A stretch of 64,000 nt of DNA, from contig CM061242.1 of assembly GCA_030848705.1 (NCBI GenBank), forward strand, positions 66,584,760-66,648,759, in the 5' to 3' direction. The notes under the pieces were generated by a model, which was not told where the DNA came from, ran no database searches, and saw nothing but the letters and a program-made list of their open reading frames with translations. The position numbers and the translations under genes are program-made. Below, in pieces: positions 1 to 13,809 of this stretch; the first letter of the stretch is position 1, and each line of letters begins with the position of its first letter. The stretch comes from Heracleum sosnowskyi (Eukaryota; Streptophyta; Magnoliopsida; Apiales; Apiaceae).

Positions 1-2013
1 CTCCCTTCTGAGGTATACATAATCGGGTGTCCCCTGGTATCTACTCAAATTCTGGTCCAGACAGCTCCAAATGAAGTTTTTTGCAATTCTATAAACCTAT
101 AGGGTCAAACTACTAGAAAATACCCACAAAACGACCCGCTTCAATTTATCCCCGTTTTCCTTGTATAGCTCCCTTAGGAGGTAATCGTAATCGGGAGTCC
201 CCTGGTATCTGCTCCAATTCAGGCCCAGACTGCTCCAAATGAAGTTTTTTGCAATTCTATAAATCTATAGGGTCAAACTACGAGAAAATATACACAAAAC
301 AACCCGCTTCAATTTAACCCCGCTTTCCTTGTATAGATCCCTTAAGAGGTATACGTAATCGGGCGTCCCCTGGTATCGGCTCCAATTCAGGTCCGGACAG
401 CTCCAAATGAAGTTTACTGCAATTCTATAAACCCATAGGGTCAAACTACGAGAAAATATCCACAAACGACCCGCTTCAATTTAACCCCGTTTTCCTTGTA
501 TAGATCCCTTAAGAGGTATACGTAATCGGGCGTCCCCTGGTATCGGCTCCAATTCAGGTCCGGACAGCTCCAAATGAAGTTTACTGCAATTCTATAAACC
601 CATAGGGTCAAACTACGAGAAAATATCCACAAACGACCTGCTTCAATTTATCCCCGTTTTTCTTGTATAGCTCCCTTCTGAGGTATACATAATCGGGTGT
701 CCCCTGGTATCTACTCAAATTCAGGTCCAGACAGCTCCAAATGAAGTTTTTTGCAATTCTATAAACCTATAGGGTCAAACTACTAGAAAATACCCACAAA
801 ACGACCCGCTTCAATTTATCCCCGTTTTCCTTGTATAGCTCCCTTAGGAGGTAATCGTAATCGGGGGTCCCCTGGTATCTGCTCCAATTCAGGCCTAGAC
901 TGCTCCAAATGAAGTTTTTTGCAATTCTATAAATCTATAGGGTCAAACTACGAGAAAATATACACAAAACGACCCGCTTCAATTTAACCCCGCTTTCCTT
1001 GTATAGATCCCTTAAGAGGTATACGTAATCGGGCGTCCCCTGGTATCGGCTGCAATTCAGGTCCGGACAGCTCCAAATGAAGTTTACTGCAATTCTATAA
1101 ACCCATAGGGTCAAACTACGAGAAAATATCCACAAACGACCCGCTTCAATTTAACCCCGTTTTCCTTGTATAGATCCCTTAAAAGGTATACGTAATCGGG
1201 CGTCCCCTAGTATCGGCTCCAATTCAGGTTCGGACAGCTCCAAATGAAGTTTTTTGCAATTCTATAAACCTATAGGGTCAAACTACTAGAAAATACCCAC
1301 AAAACGACTCGCTTCAATTTATCCCCGTTTTCCTTGTATAGCTCCCTTCAGAGGTATACGTAATCGGGCGTCCCCTGGTATCTGCTCCAATTTAGGCCCG
1401 GACTGCTCCAAATGAAGTTTTTTGCAATTCTATAAACCCATAGGGTCAAACTACGAGAAAATATCCATAAAACGACCCGCTTCAATTTATCCCCGTTTTC
1501 CTTGTATAGCTCCCTTAGGAGGTAATCGTAATCGGGAGTCCCCTGGTATCTGCTCCAATTCAGGCTCAGACTGCTCCAAATGAAGTTTTTTGCAATTCTA
1601 TAAACCCATAGGGTCAAACTACGAGAAAATATCCACAAAACGACCCGCTTCAATTTATCCCCGTTTTCCATGTATAGCTCCCTTAAGAGGTATACGTAAT
1701 CGGGCGTCCCCTGGTATCGGCTCCAATTCAGGCCCGTACTGCTCCAAATGAAGTTTTTTGCAATTCTATAAACCTATAGGGTCAAACTACTAGAAAATAC
1801 CCACAAAACGACTCGCTTCAATTTATCCCCGTTTTCCTTGTATAGCTCCCTTCAGAGGTATACGTAATCGGGCGTCCCCTGGTATCTGCTCCAATTTAGG
1901 CCCGGACTGCTCCAAATGAAGTTTTTTGCAATTCTATAAACCCATAGGGTCAAACTACGAGAAAATATCCATAAAACGACCCGCTTCAATTTATCCCCGT
2001 TTTCCTTGTATAG

Positions 2014-4062
2014 CTCCCTTCTGAGGTATACATAATCGGGTGTCCCCTGGTATCTACTCAAATTCTGGTCCAGACAGCTCCAAATGAAGTTTTTTGCAAT
2101 TCTATAAACCTATAGGGTCAAACTACTAGAAAATACCCACAAAACGACCCGCTTCAATTTATCCCCGTTTTCCTTGTATAGCTCCCTTAGGAGGTAATCG
2201 TAATCGGGAGTCCCCTGGTATCTGCTCCAATTCAGGCCCAGACTGCTCCAAATGAAGTTTTTTGCAATTCTATAAATCTATAGGGTCAAACTACGAGAAA
2301 ATATACACAAAACAACCCGCTTCAATTTAACCCCGCTTTCCTTGTATAGATCCCTTAAGAGGTATACGTAATCGGGCGTCCCCTGGTATCGGCTCCAATT
2401 CAGGTCCGGACAGCTCCAAATGAAGTTTACTGCAATTCTATAAACCCATAGGGTCAAACTACGAGAAAATATCCACAAACGACCCGCTTCAATTTAACCC
2501 CGTTTTCCTTGTATAGATCCCTTAAGAGGTATACGTAATCGGGCGTCCCCTGGTATCGGCTCCAATTCAGGTCCGGACAGCTCCAAATGAAGTTTACTGC
2601 AATTCTATAAACCCATAGGGTCAAACTACGAGAAAATATCCACAAACGACCTGCTTCAATTTATCCCCGTTTTTCTTGTATAGCTCCCTTCTGAGGTATA
2701 CATAATCGGGTGTCCCCTGGTATCTACTCAAATTCAGGTCCAGACAGCTCCAAATGAAGCTTTTTGCAATTCTATAAACCTATAGGGTCAAACTACTAGA
2801 AAATACCCACAAAACGACCCGCTTCAATTTATCCCCGTTTTCCTTGTATAGCTCCCTTAGGAGGTAATCGTAATCGGGGGTCCCCTGGTATCTGCTCCAA
2901 TTCAGGCCTAGACTGCTCCAAATGAAGTTTTTTGCAATTCTATAAATCTATAGGGTCAAACTACGAGAAAATATACACAAAACGACCCGCTTCAATTTAA
3001 CCCCGCTTTCCTTGTATAGATCCCTTAAGAGGTATACGTAATCGGGCGTCCCCTGGTATCGGCTCCAATTCAGGTCCGGACAGCTCCAAATGAAGTTTAC
3101 TGCAATTCTATAAACCCATAGGGTCAAACTACGAGAAAATATCCACAAACGACCCACTTCAATTTAACCCCGTTTTCCTTGTATAGATCCCTTAAGAGGT
3201 ATACGTAATCGGGCGTCCGCTGGTATCGGCTCCAATTCAGGTCCGGACAGCTCCAAATGAAGTTTACTACAATTCTATAAACCCATAGGGTCAAACTACG
3301 AGAAAATATCCACAAACGACCCGCTTCAATTTAACCCCGTTTTCCTTGTATAGATCCCTTAAGAGGTATACGTAATCGGGCGTCCCCTGGTATCGGCTCC
3401 AATTCAGGTCCGGACAGCTCCAAATGAAGTTTACTGCAATTCTATAAACCCATAGGGTCAAACTACGAGAAAATATCCACAAAACGACCCGCTTAAATTT
3501 ATCCCCGTTTTCCATCTATAGCTCCCTTAAGAGGTATACGTAATCGGGCGTCCGCTGGTATCGGCTCCAATTCAGGCCCGTACTGCTCCAAATGAAGTTT
3601 ACTGCAATTCTATAAACCCATAGGGTCAAACTACGAGAAAATATCCACAAACGACCCGCTTCAATTTAACCCCGTTTTCCTTGTATAGATCCCTTAAGAG
3701 GTATACGTAATCGGGCGTCCCCTGGTATCGGCTCCAATTCAGGTCCAGACAGCTCCAAATGAAGTTTACTGCAATTCTATAAACCCATAGGGTCAAACTA
3801 CGAGAAAATATCCACAAAATGACCCGCTTCAATTTATCCCCGTTTTCCTTGTATAGCTCCCTTCTGAGGTATACATAATCGGGTGTCCCCTGGTATCTGC
3901 TCAAATTCAGGTCCAGACAGCTCCAAATGAAGTTTTTTGCAATTCTATAAACCTATAGGGTCAAACTACTAGAAAATACCCACAAAACGACCTGCTTCAA
4001 TTTAACCCTGTTTTCCTTGTATAGCTCCCTTAGGAGGTAATCGTAATCGGGAGTCCCCTGGT
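2014..4062. repeat. 12-monomer block, repeated at 6880-8928
   Basis: This stretch matches 6880-8928 at a constant offset of 4866 bp, with shared private variants such as CCGCTGGTATC and CATCTATAGC. Its first kilobase also matches 1-1045 at an offset of 2013 bp. The match to 6880 ends near 4062, where one copy has GGTATCGGC and the other GGTATCTGC. The pattern indicates block duplication inside the array. Confidence 0.8.
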
Positions 4063-4944
4063 ATCGGCTCCAATTCAGGTCCGGACAGCTCCAAATGAAG
4101 TTTACTGCAATTCTATAAACCCATAGGGTCAAACTACGAGAAAATATCCACAAAACGACCCGCTTCAATTTATCCCCGTTTTTCATGTATAGCTCCCTTA
4201 AGAGGTATACGTAATCGGGCGTCCCCTGGTATCGGCTCCAATTCAGGCCCGTACTGCTCCAAATGAAGTGTTTTGCAATTCTATAAACCTATAGGGTCAA
4301 ACTACTAGAAAATACCCACAAAACGACTCGCTTCAATTTATCCCCGTTTTCTTTGTATAGCTCCCTTCAGAGGTATACGTAATCGGGCGTCCCCTGGTAT
4401 CTGCTCCAATTTAGGTCCGGACTGCTCCAAATGAAGTTTTTTGCAATTCTATAAACCCATAGGGTCAAACTACGAGAAAATATCCACAAAATGACCCGTT
4501 TCAATTTATCCCCGTTTTCCTTGTATAGCCCCCTTAAGAGGTATACGTAATCGAGCGTCCCCTGGTATCTGCTCCAATTCAGGCCCGGACTGCTCCAAAT
4601 GAAGTTTTTTGCAAATCTATAAATCTATAGGGTCAAACTACGAGAAAATATCCACAAAACGACCCGCTTCAATTTAACCCCGCTTTCCTTGTATAGATCC
4701 CTTAAGAGGTATACGTAATCGGGCGTCCCCTGGTATCGGCTGCAATTCAGGTCCGGACAGCTCCAAATGAAGTTTACTGCAATTCTATAAACCCATAGGG
4801 TCAAACTACGAGAAAATATCCACAAACGACCCGCTTCAATTTAACCCCGTTTTCCTTGTATAGATCCCTTAAAAGGTATACGTAATCGGGCGTCCCCTGG
4901 TATCGGCTCCAATTCAGGTTCGGACAGCTCCAAATGAAGTTTTT

Positions 4945-7296
4945 TGCAATTCTATAAACCTATAGGGTCAAACTACTAGAAAATACCCACAAAACGACTC
5001 GCTTCAATTTATCCCCGTTTTCCTTGTATAGCTCCCTTCAGAGGTATACGTAATCGGGCGTCCCCTGGTATCTGCTCCAATTTAGGCCCGGACTGCTCCA
5101 AATGAAGTTTTTTGCAATTCTATAAACCCATAGGGTCAAACTACGAGAAAATATCCATAAAACGACCCGCTTCAATTTATCCCCGTTTTCCTTGTATAGC
5201 TCCCTTAGGAGGTAATCGTAATCGGGAGTCCCCTGGTATCTGCTCCAATTCAGGCTCAGACTGCTCCAAATGAAGTTTTTTGCAATTCTATAAACCCATA
5301 GGGTCAAACTACGAGAAAATATCCACAAAACGACCCGCTTCAATTTATCCCCGTTTTCCATGTATAGCTCCCTTAAGAGGTATACGTAATCGGGCGTCCC
5401 CTGGTATCGGCTCCAATTCAGGCCCGTACTGCTCCAAATGAAGTTTTTTGCAATTCTATAAACCTATAGGGTCAAACTACTAGAAAATACCCACAAAACG
5501 ACTCGCTTCAATTTATCCCCGTTTTCCTTGTATAGCTCCCTTCAGAGGTATACGTAATCGGGCGTCCCCTGGTATCTGCTCCAATTTAGGCCCAGACTGC
5601 TCCAAATGAAGTTTTTTGCAATTCTATAAACCCATAGGGTCAAACTACGAGAAAATATCCATAAAACGACCCGCTTCAATTTATCCCCGTTTTCCTTGTA
5701 TAGCTCCCTTCTGAGGTATACATAATCGGGTGTCCCCTGGTATCTACTCAAATTCTGGTCCAGACAGCTCCAAATGAAGTTTTTTGCAATTCTATAAACC
5801 TATAGGGTCAAACTACTAGAAAATACCCTCAAAACGACCCGCTTCAATTTATCCCCGTTTTCCTTGTATAGCTCCCTTAGGAGGTAATCGTAATCGGGAG
5901 TCCCCTGGTATCTGCTCCAATTCAGGCCCAGACTGCTCCAAATGAAGTTTTTTGCAATTCTATAAATCTATAGGGTCAAACTACGAGAAAATATACACAA
6001 AACAACCCGCTTCAATTTAACCCCGCTTTCCTTGTATAGATCCCTTAAGAGGTATACGTAATCGGGCGTCCCCTGGTATCGGCTCCAATTCAGGTCCGGA
6101 CAGCTCCAAATGAAGTTTACTGCAATTCTATAAACCTATAGGGTCAAACTACTAGAAAATACCCACAAAACGACTCGCTTCAATTTATCCCCGTTTTCCT
6201 TGTATAGCTCCCTTCAGAGGTATACGTAATCGGGCGTCCCCTGGTATCTGCTCCAATTTAGGCCCGGACTGCTCCAAATGAAGTTTTTTGCAATTCTATA
6301 AACCCATAGGGTCAAACTACGAGAAAATATCCATAAAACGACTCGCTTCAATTTATCCCCGTTTTCCTTGTATAGCTCCCTTAGGAGGTAATCGTAATCG
6401 GGAGTCCCCTGGTATCTGCTCCAATTCAGGCTCAGACTGCTCCAAATGAAGTTTTTTGCAATTCTATAAACCCATAGGGTCAAACTACGAGAAAATATCC
6501 ACAAAACGACCCGCTTCAATTTATCCCCGTTTTCCATGTATAGCTCCCTTAAGAGGTATACGTAATCGGGCGTCCCCTGGTATCGGCTCCAATTCAGGCC
6601 CGTACTGCTCCAAATGAAGTTTTTTGCAATTCTATAAACCTATAGGGTCAAACTACTAGAAAATACCCACAAAACGACTCGCTTCAATTTATCCCCGTTT
6701 TCCTTGTATAGCTCCCTTCAGAGGTATACGTAATCGGGCGTCCCCTGGTATCTGCTCCAATTTAGGCCCGGACTGCTCCAAATGAAGTTTTTTGCAATTC
6801 TATAAACCCATAGGGTCAAACTACGAGAAAATATCCATAAAACGACCCGCTTCAATTTATCCCCGTTTTCCTTGTATAGCTCCCTTCTGAGGTATACATA
6901 ATCGGGTGTCCCCTGGTATCTACTCAAATTCTGGTCCAGACAGCTCCAAATGAAGTTTTTTGCAATTCTATAAACCTATAGGGTCAAACTACTAGAAAAT
7001 ACCCACAAAACGACCCGCTTCAATTTATCCCCGTTTTCCTTGTATAGCTCCCTTAGGAGGTAATCGTAATCGGGAGTCCCCTGGTATCTGCTCCAATTCA
7101 GGCCCAGACTGCTCCAAATGAAGTTTTTTGCAATTCTATAAATCTATAGGGTCAAACTACGAGAAAATATACACAAAACAACCCGCTTCAATTTAACCCC
7201 GCTTTCCTTGTATAGATCCCTTAAGAGGTATACGTAATCGGGCGTCCCCTGGTATCGGCTCCAATTCAGGTCCGGACAGCTCCAAATGAAGTTTAC
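4945..7296. repeat. Tandem duplication of a 7-monomer block (1176 bp)
   Basis: 4945-6120 and 6121-7296 align at an offset of exactly 1176 bp (7 x 168). Diagnostic variants recur at that spacing, for example CTTCAGAGG followed by CAATTTAGGCC, and CTACTCAAATTCTGG. The block also resembles part of 1000-2400 at an offset of 3690 bp, so it had already moved within the array. Confidence 0.8.
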
Positions 7297-7614
7297 TGCA
7301 ATTCTATAAACCCATAGGGTCAAACTACGAGAAAATATCCACAAACGACCCGCTTCAATTTAACCCCGTTTTCCTTGTATAGATCCCTTAAGAGGTATAC
7401 GTAATCGGGCGTCCCCTGGTATCGGCTCCAATTCAGGTCCGGACAGCTCCAAATGAAGTTTACTGCAATTCTATAAACCCATAGGGTCAAACTACGAGAA
7501 AATATCCACAAACGACCTGCTTCAATTTATCCCCGTTTTTCTTGTATAGCTCCCTTCTGAGGTATACATAATCGGGTGTCCCCTGGTATCTACTCAAATT
7601 CAGGTCCAGACAGC

Positions 7615-10600
7615 TCCAAATGAAGTTTTTTGCAATTCTATAAACCTATAGGGTCAAACTACTAGAAAATACCCACAAAACGACCCGCTTCAATTTATCC
7701 CCGTTTTCCTTGTATAGCTCCCTTAGGAGGTAATCGTAATCGGGAGTCCCCTGGTGTCTGCTCCAATTCAGGCCTAGACTGCTCCAAATGAAGTTTTTTG
7801 CAATTCTATAAATCTATAGGGTCAAACTACGAGAAAATATACACAAAACGACCCGCTTCAATTTAACCCCGCTTTCCTTGTATAGATCCCTTAAGAGGTA
7901 TACGTAATCGGGCGTCCCCTGGTATCGGCTCCAATTCAGGTCCGGACAGCTCCAAATGAAGTTTACTGCAATTCTATAAACCCATAGGGTCAAACTACGA
8001 GAAAATATCCACAAACGACCCACTTCAATTTAACCCCGTTTTCCTTGTATAGATCCCTTAAGAGGTATACGTAATCGGGCGTCCGCTGGTATCGGCTCCA
8101 ATTCAGGTCCGGACAGCTCCAAATGAAGTTTACTACAATTCTATAAACCCATAGGGTCAAACTACGAGAAAATATCCACAAACGACCCGCTTCAATTTAA
8201 CCCCGTTTTCCTTGTATAGATCCCTTAAGAGGTATACGTAATCGGGCGTCCCCTGGTATCGGCTCCAATTCAGGTTCGGACAGCTCCAAATGAAGTTTAC
8301 TGCAATTCTATAAACCCATAGGGTCAAACTACGAGAAAATATCCACAAAACGACCCGCTTAAATTTATCCCCGTTTTCCATCTATAGCTCCCTTAAGAGG
8401 TATACGTAATCGGGCGTCCGCTGGTATCGGCTCCAATTCAGGCCCGTACTGCTCCAAATGAAGTTTACTGCAATTCTATAAACCCATAGGGTCAAACTAC
8501 GAGAAAATATCCACAAACGACCCGCTTCAATTTAACCCCGTTTTCCTTGTATAGATCCCTTAAGAGGTATACGTAATCGGGCGTCCCCTGGTATCGGCTC
8601 CAATTCAGGTCCAGACAGCTCCAAATGAAGTTTACTGCAATTCTATAAACCCATAGGGTCAAACTACGAGAAAATATCCACAAAATGACCCGCTTCAATT
8701 TATCCCCGTTTTCCTTGTATAGCTCCCTTCTGAGGTATACATAATCGGGTGTCCCCTGGTATCTGCTCAAATTCAGGTCCAGACAGCTCCAAATGAAGTT
8801 TTTTGCAATTCTATAAACCTATAGGGTCAAACTACTAGAAAATACCCACAAAACGACCTGCTTCAATTTAACCCTGTTTTCCTTGTATAGCTCCCTTAGG
8901 AGGTAATCGTAATCGGGAGTCCCCTGGTATCTGCTCCAATTCAGGCCCAGACTGCTCCAAATGAAGTTTTTTGCAATTCTATAAATCTATAGGGTCAAAC
9001 TACGAGAAAATATACACAAAACGACCCGCTTCAATTTAACCCCGCTTTCCTTGTATAGATCCCTTAAGAGGTATACGTAATTGGGCGTCCCCTGGTATCG
9101 GCTCCAATTCAGGTCCGGACAGCTCCAAATGAAGTTTACTGCAATTCTATAAACCCATAGGGTCAAACTACGAGAAAATATCCACAAACGACCCGCTTCA
9201 ATTTAACCCCGTTTTCCTTGTATAGATCCCTTAAGAGGTATACGTAATCGGGCGTCCCCTGGTATCGGCTCCAATTCAGGTCCGGACAGCTCCAAATGAA
9301 GTTTACTGCAATTCTATAAACCCATAGGGTCAAACTACGAGAAAATATCCACAAACGACCCGCTTCAATTTAACCCCGTTTTCCTTGTATAGATCCCTTA
9401 AGAGGTATACGTAATCGGGCGTCCCCTGGTATCGGCTCCAATTCAGGTCCGGACAGCTCCAAATGAAGTTTACTACAATTCTATAAACCCATAGGGTCAA
9501 ACTACTAGAAAATACCCACAAAATGACTCGCTTCAATTTATCCCCGTTTTCCTTGTATAGCTCCCTTCAGAGGTATACGTAATCGGGCGTCCCCTGGTAT
9601 CTGCTCCAATTTTGGCCCGGACTGCTCCAAATGAAGTTTTTTGCAATTCTATAAACTCATAGGGTCAAACTACGAGAAAATATCCATAAAACGACCCGCT
9701 TCAATTTATCCCCGTTTTCCTTGTCTAGCTCCCTTTAGAGGTATACGTAATCGGGCGTCCCCTGGTATCTGCTCCAATTCAGGTCCAGACTGCTCCAAAT
9801 GAAGTTTTTTACAATTCTATAAACCCATAGGGTCAAACTACGAGAAAATATCCACAAAATGACCCGCTTCAATTTATCCCCGTTTTCCTTGTATAGCTCC
9901 ATTCTGAGGTATACATAATCGAGTGTCCCCTGGTATCTGCTCAATTTCAGGTCCATACAGCTCCAAATGAAGTTTTTTGTAATTCTATAAACCTATAGGG
10001 TCAAACTACTAGAAAATACCCACAAAACGACCCGCTTCAATTTATCCCCGTTTTCCTTGTATAGCTCCCTTAGGAGGTAATCGTAATCTGGAGTCCCCTG
10101 GTATCTGCTCCAATTCAGGCCCAGACTGCTCCAAATGAAGTTTTTTGCAATTCTATAAACCTATAGGGTCAAACTACTAGAAAATACCCACAAAACGACC
10201 CGCTTCAATTTATCCCCGTTTTCCTTGTATAGCTCCCTTAGGAGGTAATCGTAATCGGGAGTCCCCTGGTGTCTGCTCCAATTCAGGCCTAGACTGCTCC
10301 AAATGAAGTTTTTTGCAATTCTATAAATCTATAGGGTCAAACTACGAGAAAATATACACAAAACGACCCGCTTCAATTTAACCCCGCTTTCCTTGTATAG
10401 ATCCCTTAAGAGGTATACGTAATCGGGCGTCCCCTGGTATCAGCTCCAATTCAGGTCCGGACAGCTCCAAATGAAGTTTACTGCAATTCTATAAACCCAT
10501 AGGGTCAAACTACGAGAAAATATCCACAAACGACCCACTTCAATTTAACCCCGTTTTCCTTGTATAGATCCCTTAAGAGGTATACGTAATCGGGCGTCCG

Positions 10601-12644
10601 CTGGTATCGGCTCCAATTCAGGTCCGGACAGCTCCAAATGAAGTTTACTACAATTCTATAAACCCATAGGGTCAAACTACGAGAAAATATCCACAAACGA
10701 CCCGCTTCAATTTAACCCCGTTTTCCTTGTATAGATCCCTTAAGAGGTATACGTAATCGGGCGTCCCCTGGTATCGGCTCCAATTCAGGTTCGGACAGCT
10801 CCAAATGAAGTTTACTGCAATTCTATAAACCCATAGGGTCAAACTACGAGAAAATATCCACAAAACGACCCGCTTAAATTTATCCCCGTTTTCCATCTAT
10901 AGCTCCCTTAAGAGGTATACGTAATCGGGCGTCCGCTGGTATCGGCTCCAATTCAGGCCCGTACTGCTCCAAATGAAGTTTACTGCAATTCTATAAACCC
11001 ATAGGGTCAAACTACGAGAAAATATCCACAAACGACCCGCTTCAATTTAACCCCGTTTTCCTTGTATAGATCCCTTAAGAGGTATACGTAATCGGGCGTC
11101 CCCTGGTATCGGCTCCAATTCAGGTCCAGACAGCTCCAAATGAAGTTTACTGCAATTCTATAAACCCATAGGGTCAAACTACGAGAAAATATCCACAAAA
11201 TGACCCGCTTCAATTTATCCCCGTTTTCCTTGTATAGCTCCCTTCTGAGGTATACATAATCGGGTGTCCCCTGGTATCTGCTCAAATTCAGGTCCAGACA
11301 GCTCCAAATGAAGTTTTTTGCAATTCTATAAACCTATAGGGTCAAACTACTAGAAAATACCCACAAAACGACCTGCTTCAATTTAACCCCGTTTTCCTTG
11401 TATAGCTCCCTTAGGAGGTAATCGTAATCGGGAGTCCCCTGGTATCTGCTCCAATTCAGGCCCAGACTGCTCCAAATGAAGTTTTTTGCAATTCTATAAA
11501 TCTATAGGGTCAAACTACGAGAAAATATACACAAAACGACCCGCTTCAATTTAACCCCGCTTTCCTTGTATAGATCCCTTAAGAGGTATACGTAATTGGG
11601 CGTCCCCTGGTATCGGCTCCAATTCAGGTCCGGACAGCTCCAAATGAAGTTTACTGCAATTCTATAAACCCATAGGGTCAAACTACGAGAAAATATCCAC
11701 AAACGACCCGCTTCAATTTAACCCCGTTTTCCTTGTATAGATCCCTTAAGAGGTATACGTAATCGGGCGTCCCCTGGTATCGGCTCCAATTCAGGTCCGG
11801 ACAGCTCCAAATGAAGTTTACTGCAATTCTATAAACCCATAGGGTCAAACTACGAGAAAATATCCACAAACGACCCGCTTCAATTTAACCCCGTTTTCCT
11901 TGTATAGATCCCTTAAGAGGTATACGTAATCGGGCGTCCCCTGGTATCGGCTCCAATTCAGGTCCGGACAGCTCCAAATGAAGTTTACTACAATTCTATA
12001 AACCCATAGGGTCAAACTACTAGAAAATACCCACAAAATGACTCGCTTCAATTTATCCCCGTTTTCCTTGTATAGCTCCCTTCAGAGGTATACGTAATCG
12101 GGCGTCCCCTGGTATCTGCTCCAATTTTGGCCCGGACTGCTCCAAATGAAGTTTTTTGCAATTCTATAAACTCATAGGGTCAAACTACGAGAAAATATCC
12201 ATAAAACGACCCGCTTCAATTTATCCCCGTTTTCCTTGTCTAGCTCCCTTTAGAGGTATACGTAATCGGGCGTCCCCTGGTATCTGCTCCAATTCAGGTC
12301 CAGACTGCTCCAAATGAAGTTTTTTACAATTCTATAAACCCATAGGGTCAAACTACGAGAAAATATCCACAAAATGTCCCGCTTCAATTTATCCCCGTTT
12401 TCCTTGTATAGCTCCATTCTGAGGTATACATAATCGAGTGTCCCCTGGTATCTGCTCAATTTCAGGTCCATACAGCTCCAAATGAAGTTTTTTGTAATTC
12501 TATAAACCTATAGGGTCAAACTACTAGAAAATACCCACAAAACGACCCGCTTCAATTTATCCCCGTTTTCCTTGTATAGCTCCCTTAGGAGGTAATCGTA
12601 ATCTGGAGTCCCCTGGTATCTGCTCCAATTCAGGCCCAGACTGC
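7615..12644. repeat. Tandem duplication of a 15-monomer block (2515 bp)
   Basis: 7615-10129 and 10130-12644 align at an offset of 2515 bp. Private variants such as CCCTGGTGTCTGC (7754 and 10269) and ATCTGGAGTC (10086 and 12601) occur at that spacing. I saw only scattered single-base differences, for example T8875 versus C11390, G7927 versus A10442 and A9862 versus T12377. This points to a recent unequal exchange. Confidence 0.85.
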
Positions 12645-13518
12645 TCCAAATGAAGTTTTTTGCAATTCTATAAACCCATAGGGTCAAACTACGAGAAAAT
12701 ATCCACAAAATGACCCGCTTCAATTTATCCCCGTTTTCCTTGTATAGCCCCCTTAAGAGGTATACGTAATCGGGCGTCCCCTGGTATATGCTCCAATTCA
12801 GGCCCGGACTGCTCCAAATGAAGTTTTTTGCAATTCTATAAATCTATAGGGTCAAACTACGAGAAAATATACACAAAACGACCCGCTTCAATTTAACCCC
12901 GCTTTCCTTGTATAGATCCCTTAAGAGGTATACGTAATCGGGCGTCCCCTGGTATCGGCTCCAATTCAGGTCCGGACAGCTCCAAATGAAGTTTACTGCA
13001 ATTCTATAAACCCATAGGGTCAAACTACGAGAAAATATCCACAAACGACCCGCTTCAATTTAACCCCGTTTTCCTTGTATAGATCCCTTAAGAGGTATAC
13101 GTAATCGGGCGTCCCCTGGTATCGGCTCCAATTCAGGACCGGACAGCTCCAAATGAAGTTTACTACAATTCTATAAACCCATAGGGTCAAACTACTAGAA
13201 AATACCCACAAAATGACTCGCTTCAATTTATCCCCGTTTTCCTTGTATAGCTCCCTTCAGAGATATACGTAATCGGGCGTCCCCTGGTATCTGCTCCAAT
13301 TTTGGCCCGGACTGCTCCAAATGAAGTTTTTTGCAATTCTATAAACTCATAGGGTCAAACTACGAGAAAATATCCATAAAACGACCCGCTTCAATTTATC
13401 CCCGTTTTCCTTGTCTAGCTCCCTTTAGAGGTATACGTAATCGGGCGTCCCCTGGTATCTGCTCCAATTCAGGTCCAGACTGCTCCAAATGAAGTTTTTT
13501 ACAATTCTATAAACCCAT

Positions 13519-13530
13519 AGGGCGAGAAAA
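13519..13530. repeat. Satellite monomer with 8-bp internal deletion
   Basis: Here CATAGGG is followed directly by CGAGAAAAT; the TCAAACTA found in neighbouring monomers is missing. The monomer is otherwise ordinary. The break lies in the same short region as the LINE 5' junction and the 12-bp deletions of the right-hand array. Confidence 0.85.
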
Positions 13531-13809
13531 TATCCACAAACGACCCGCTTCAATTTAACCCTGTTTTCCTTGTATAGATCCCTTAAGAGGTATACGTAAT
13601 CGGGCGTCCCCTGGTATCGGCTCCAATTCAGGTCCGGACAGCTCCAAATGAAGTTTACTACAATTCTATAAACCCATAGGGTCAAACTACTAGAAAATAC
13701 CCACAAAATGACTCGCTTCAATTTATCCCCGTTTTCCTTGTATAGCTCCCTTCAGAGATATACATAATCGGGCGTCCCCTGGTATCTGCTCCAATTTTGG
13801 CCCGGACTA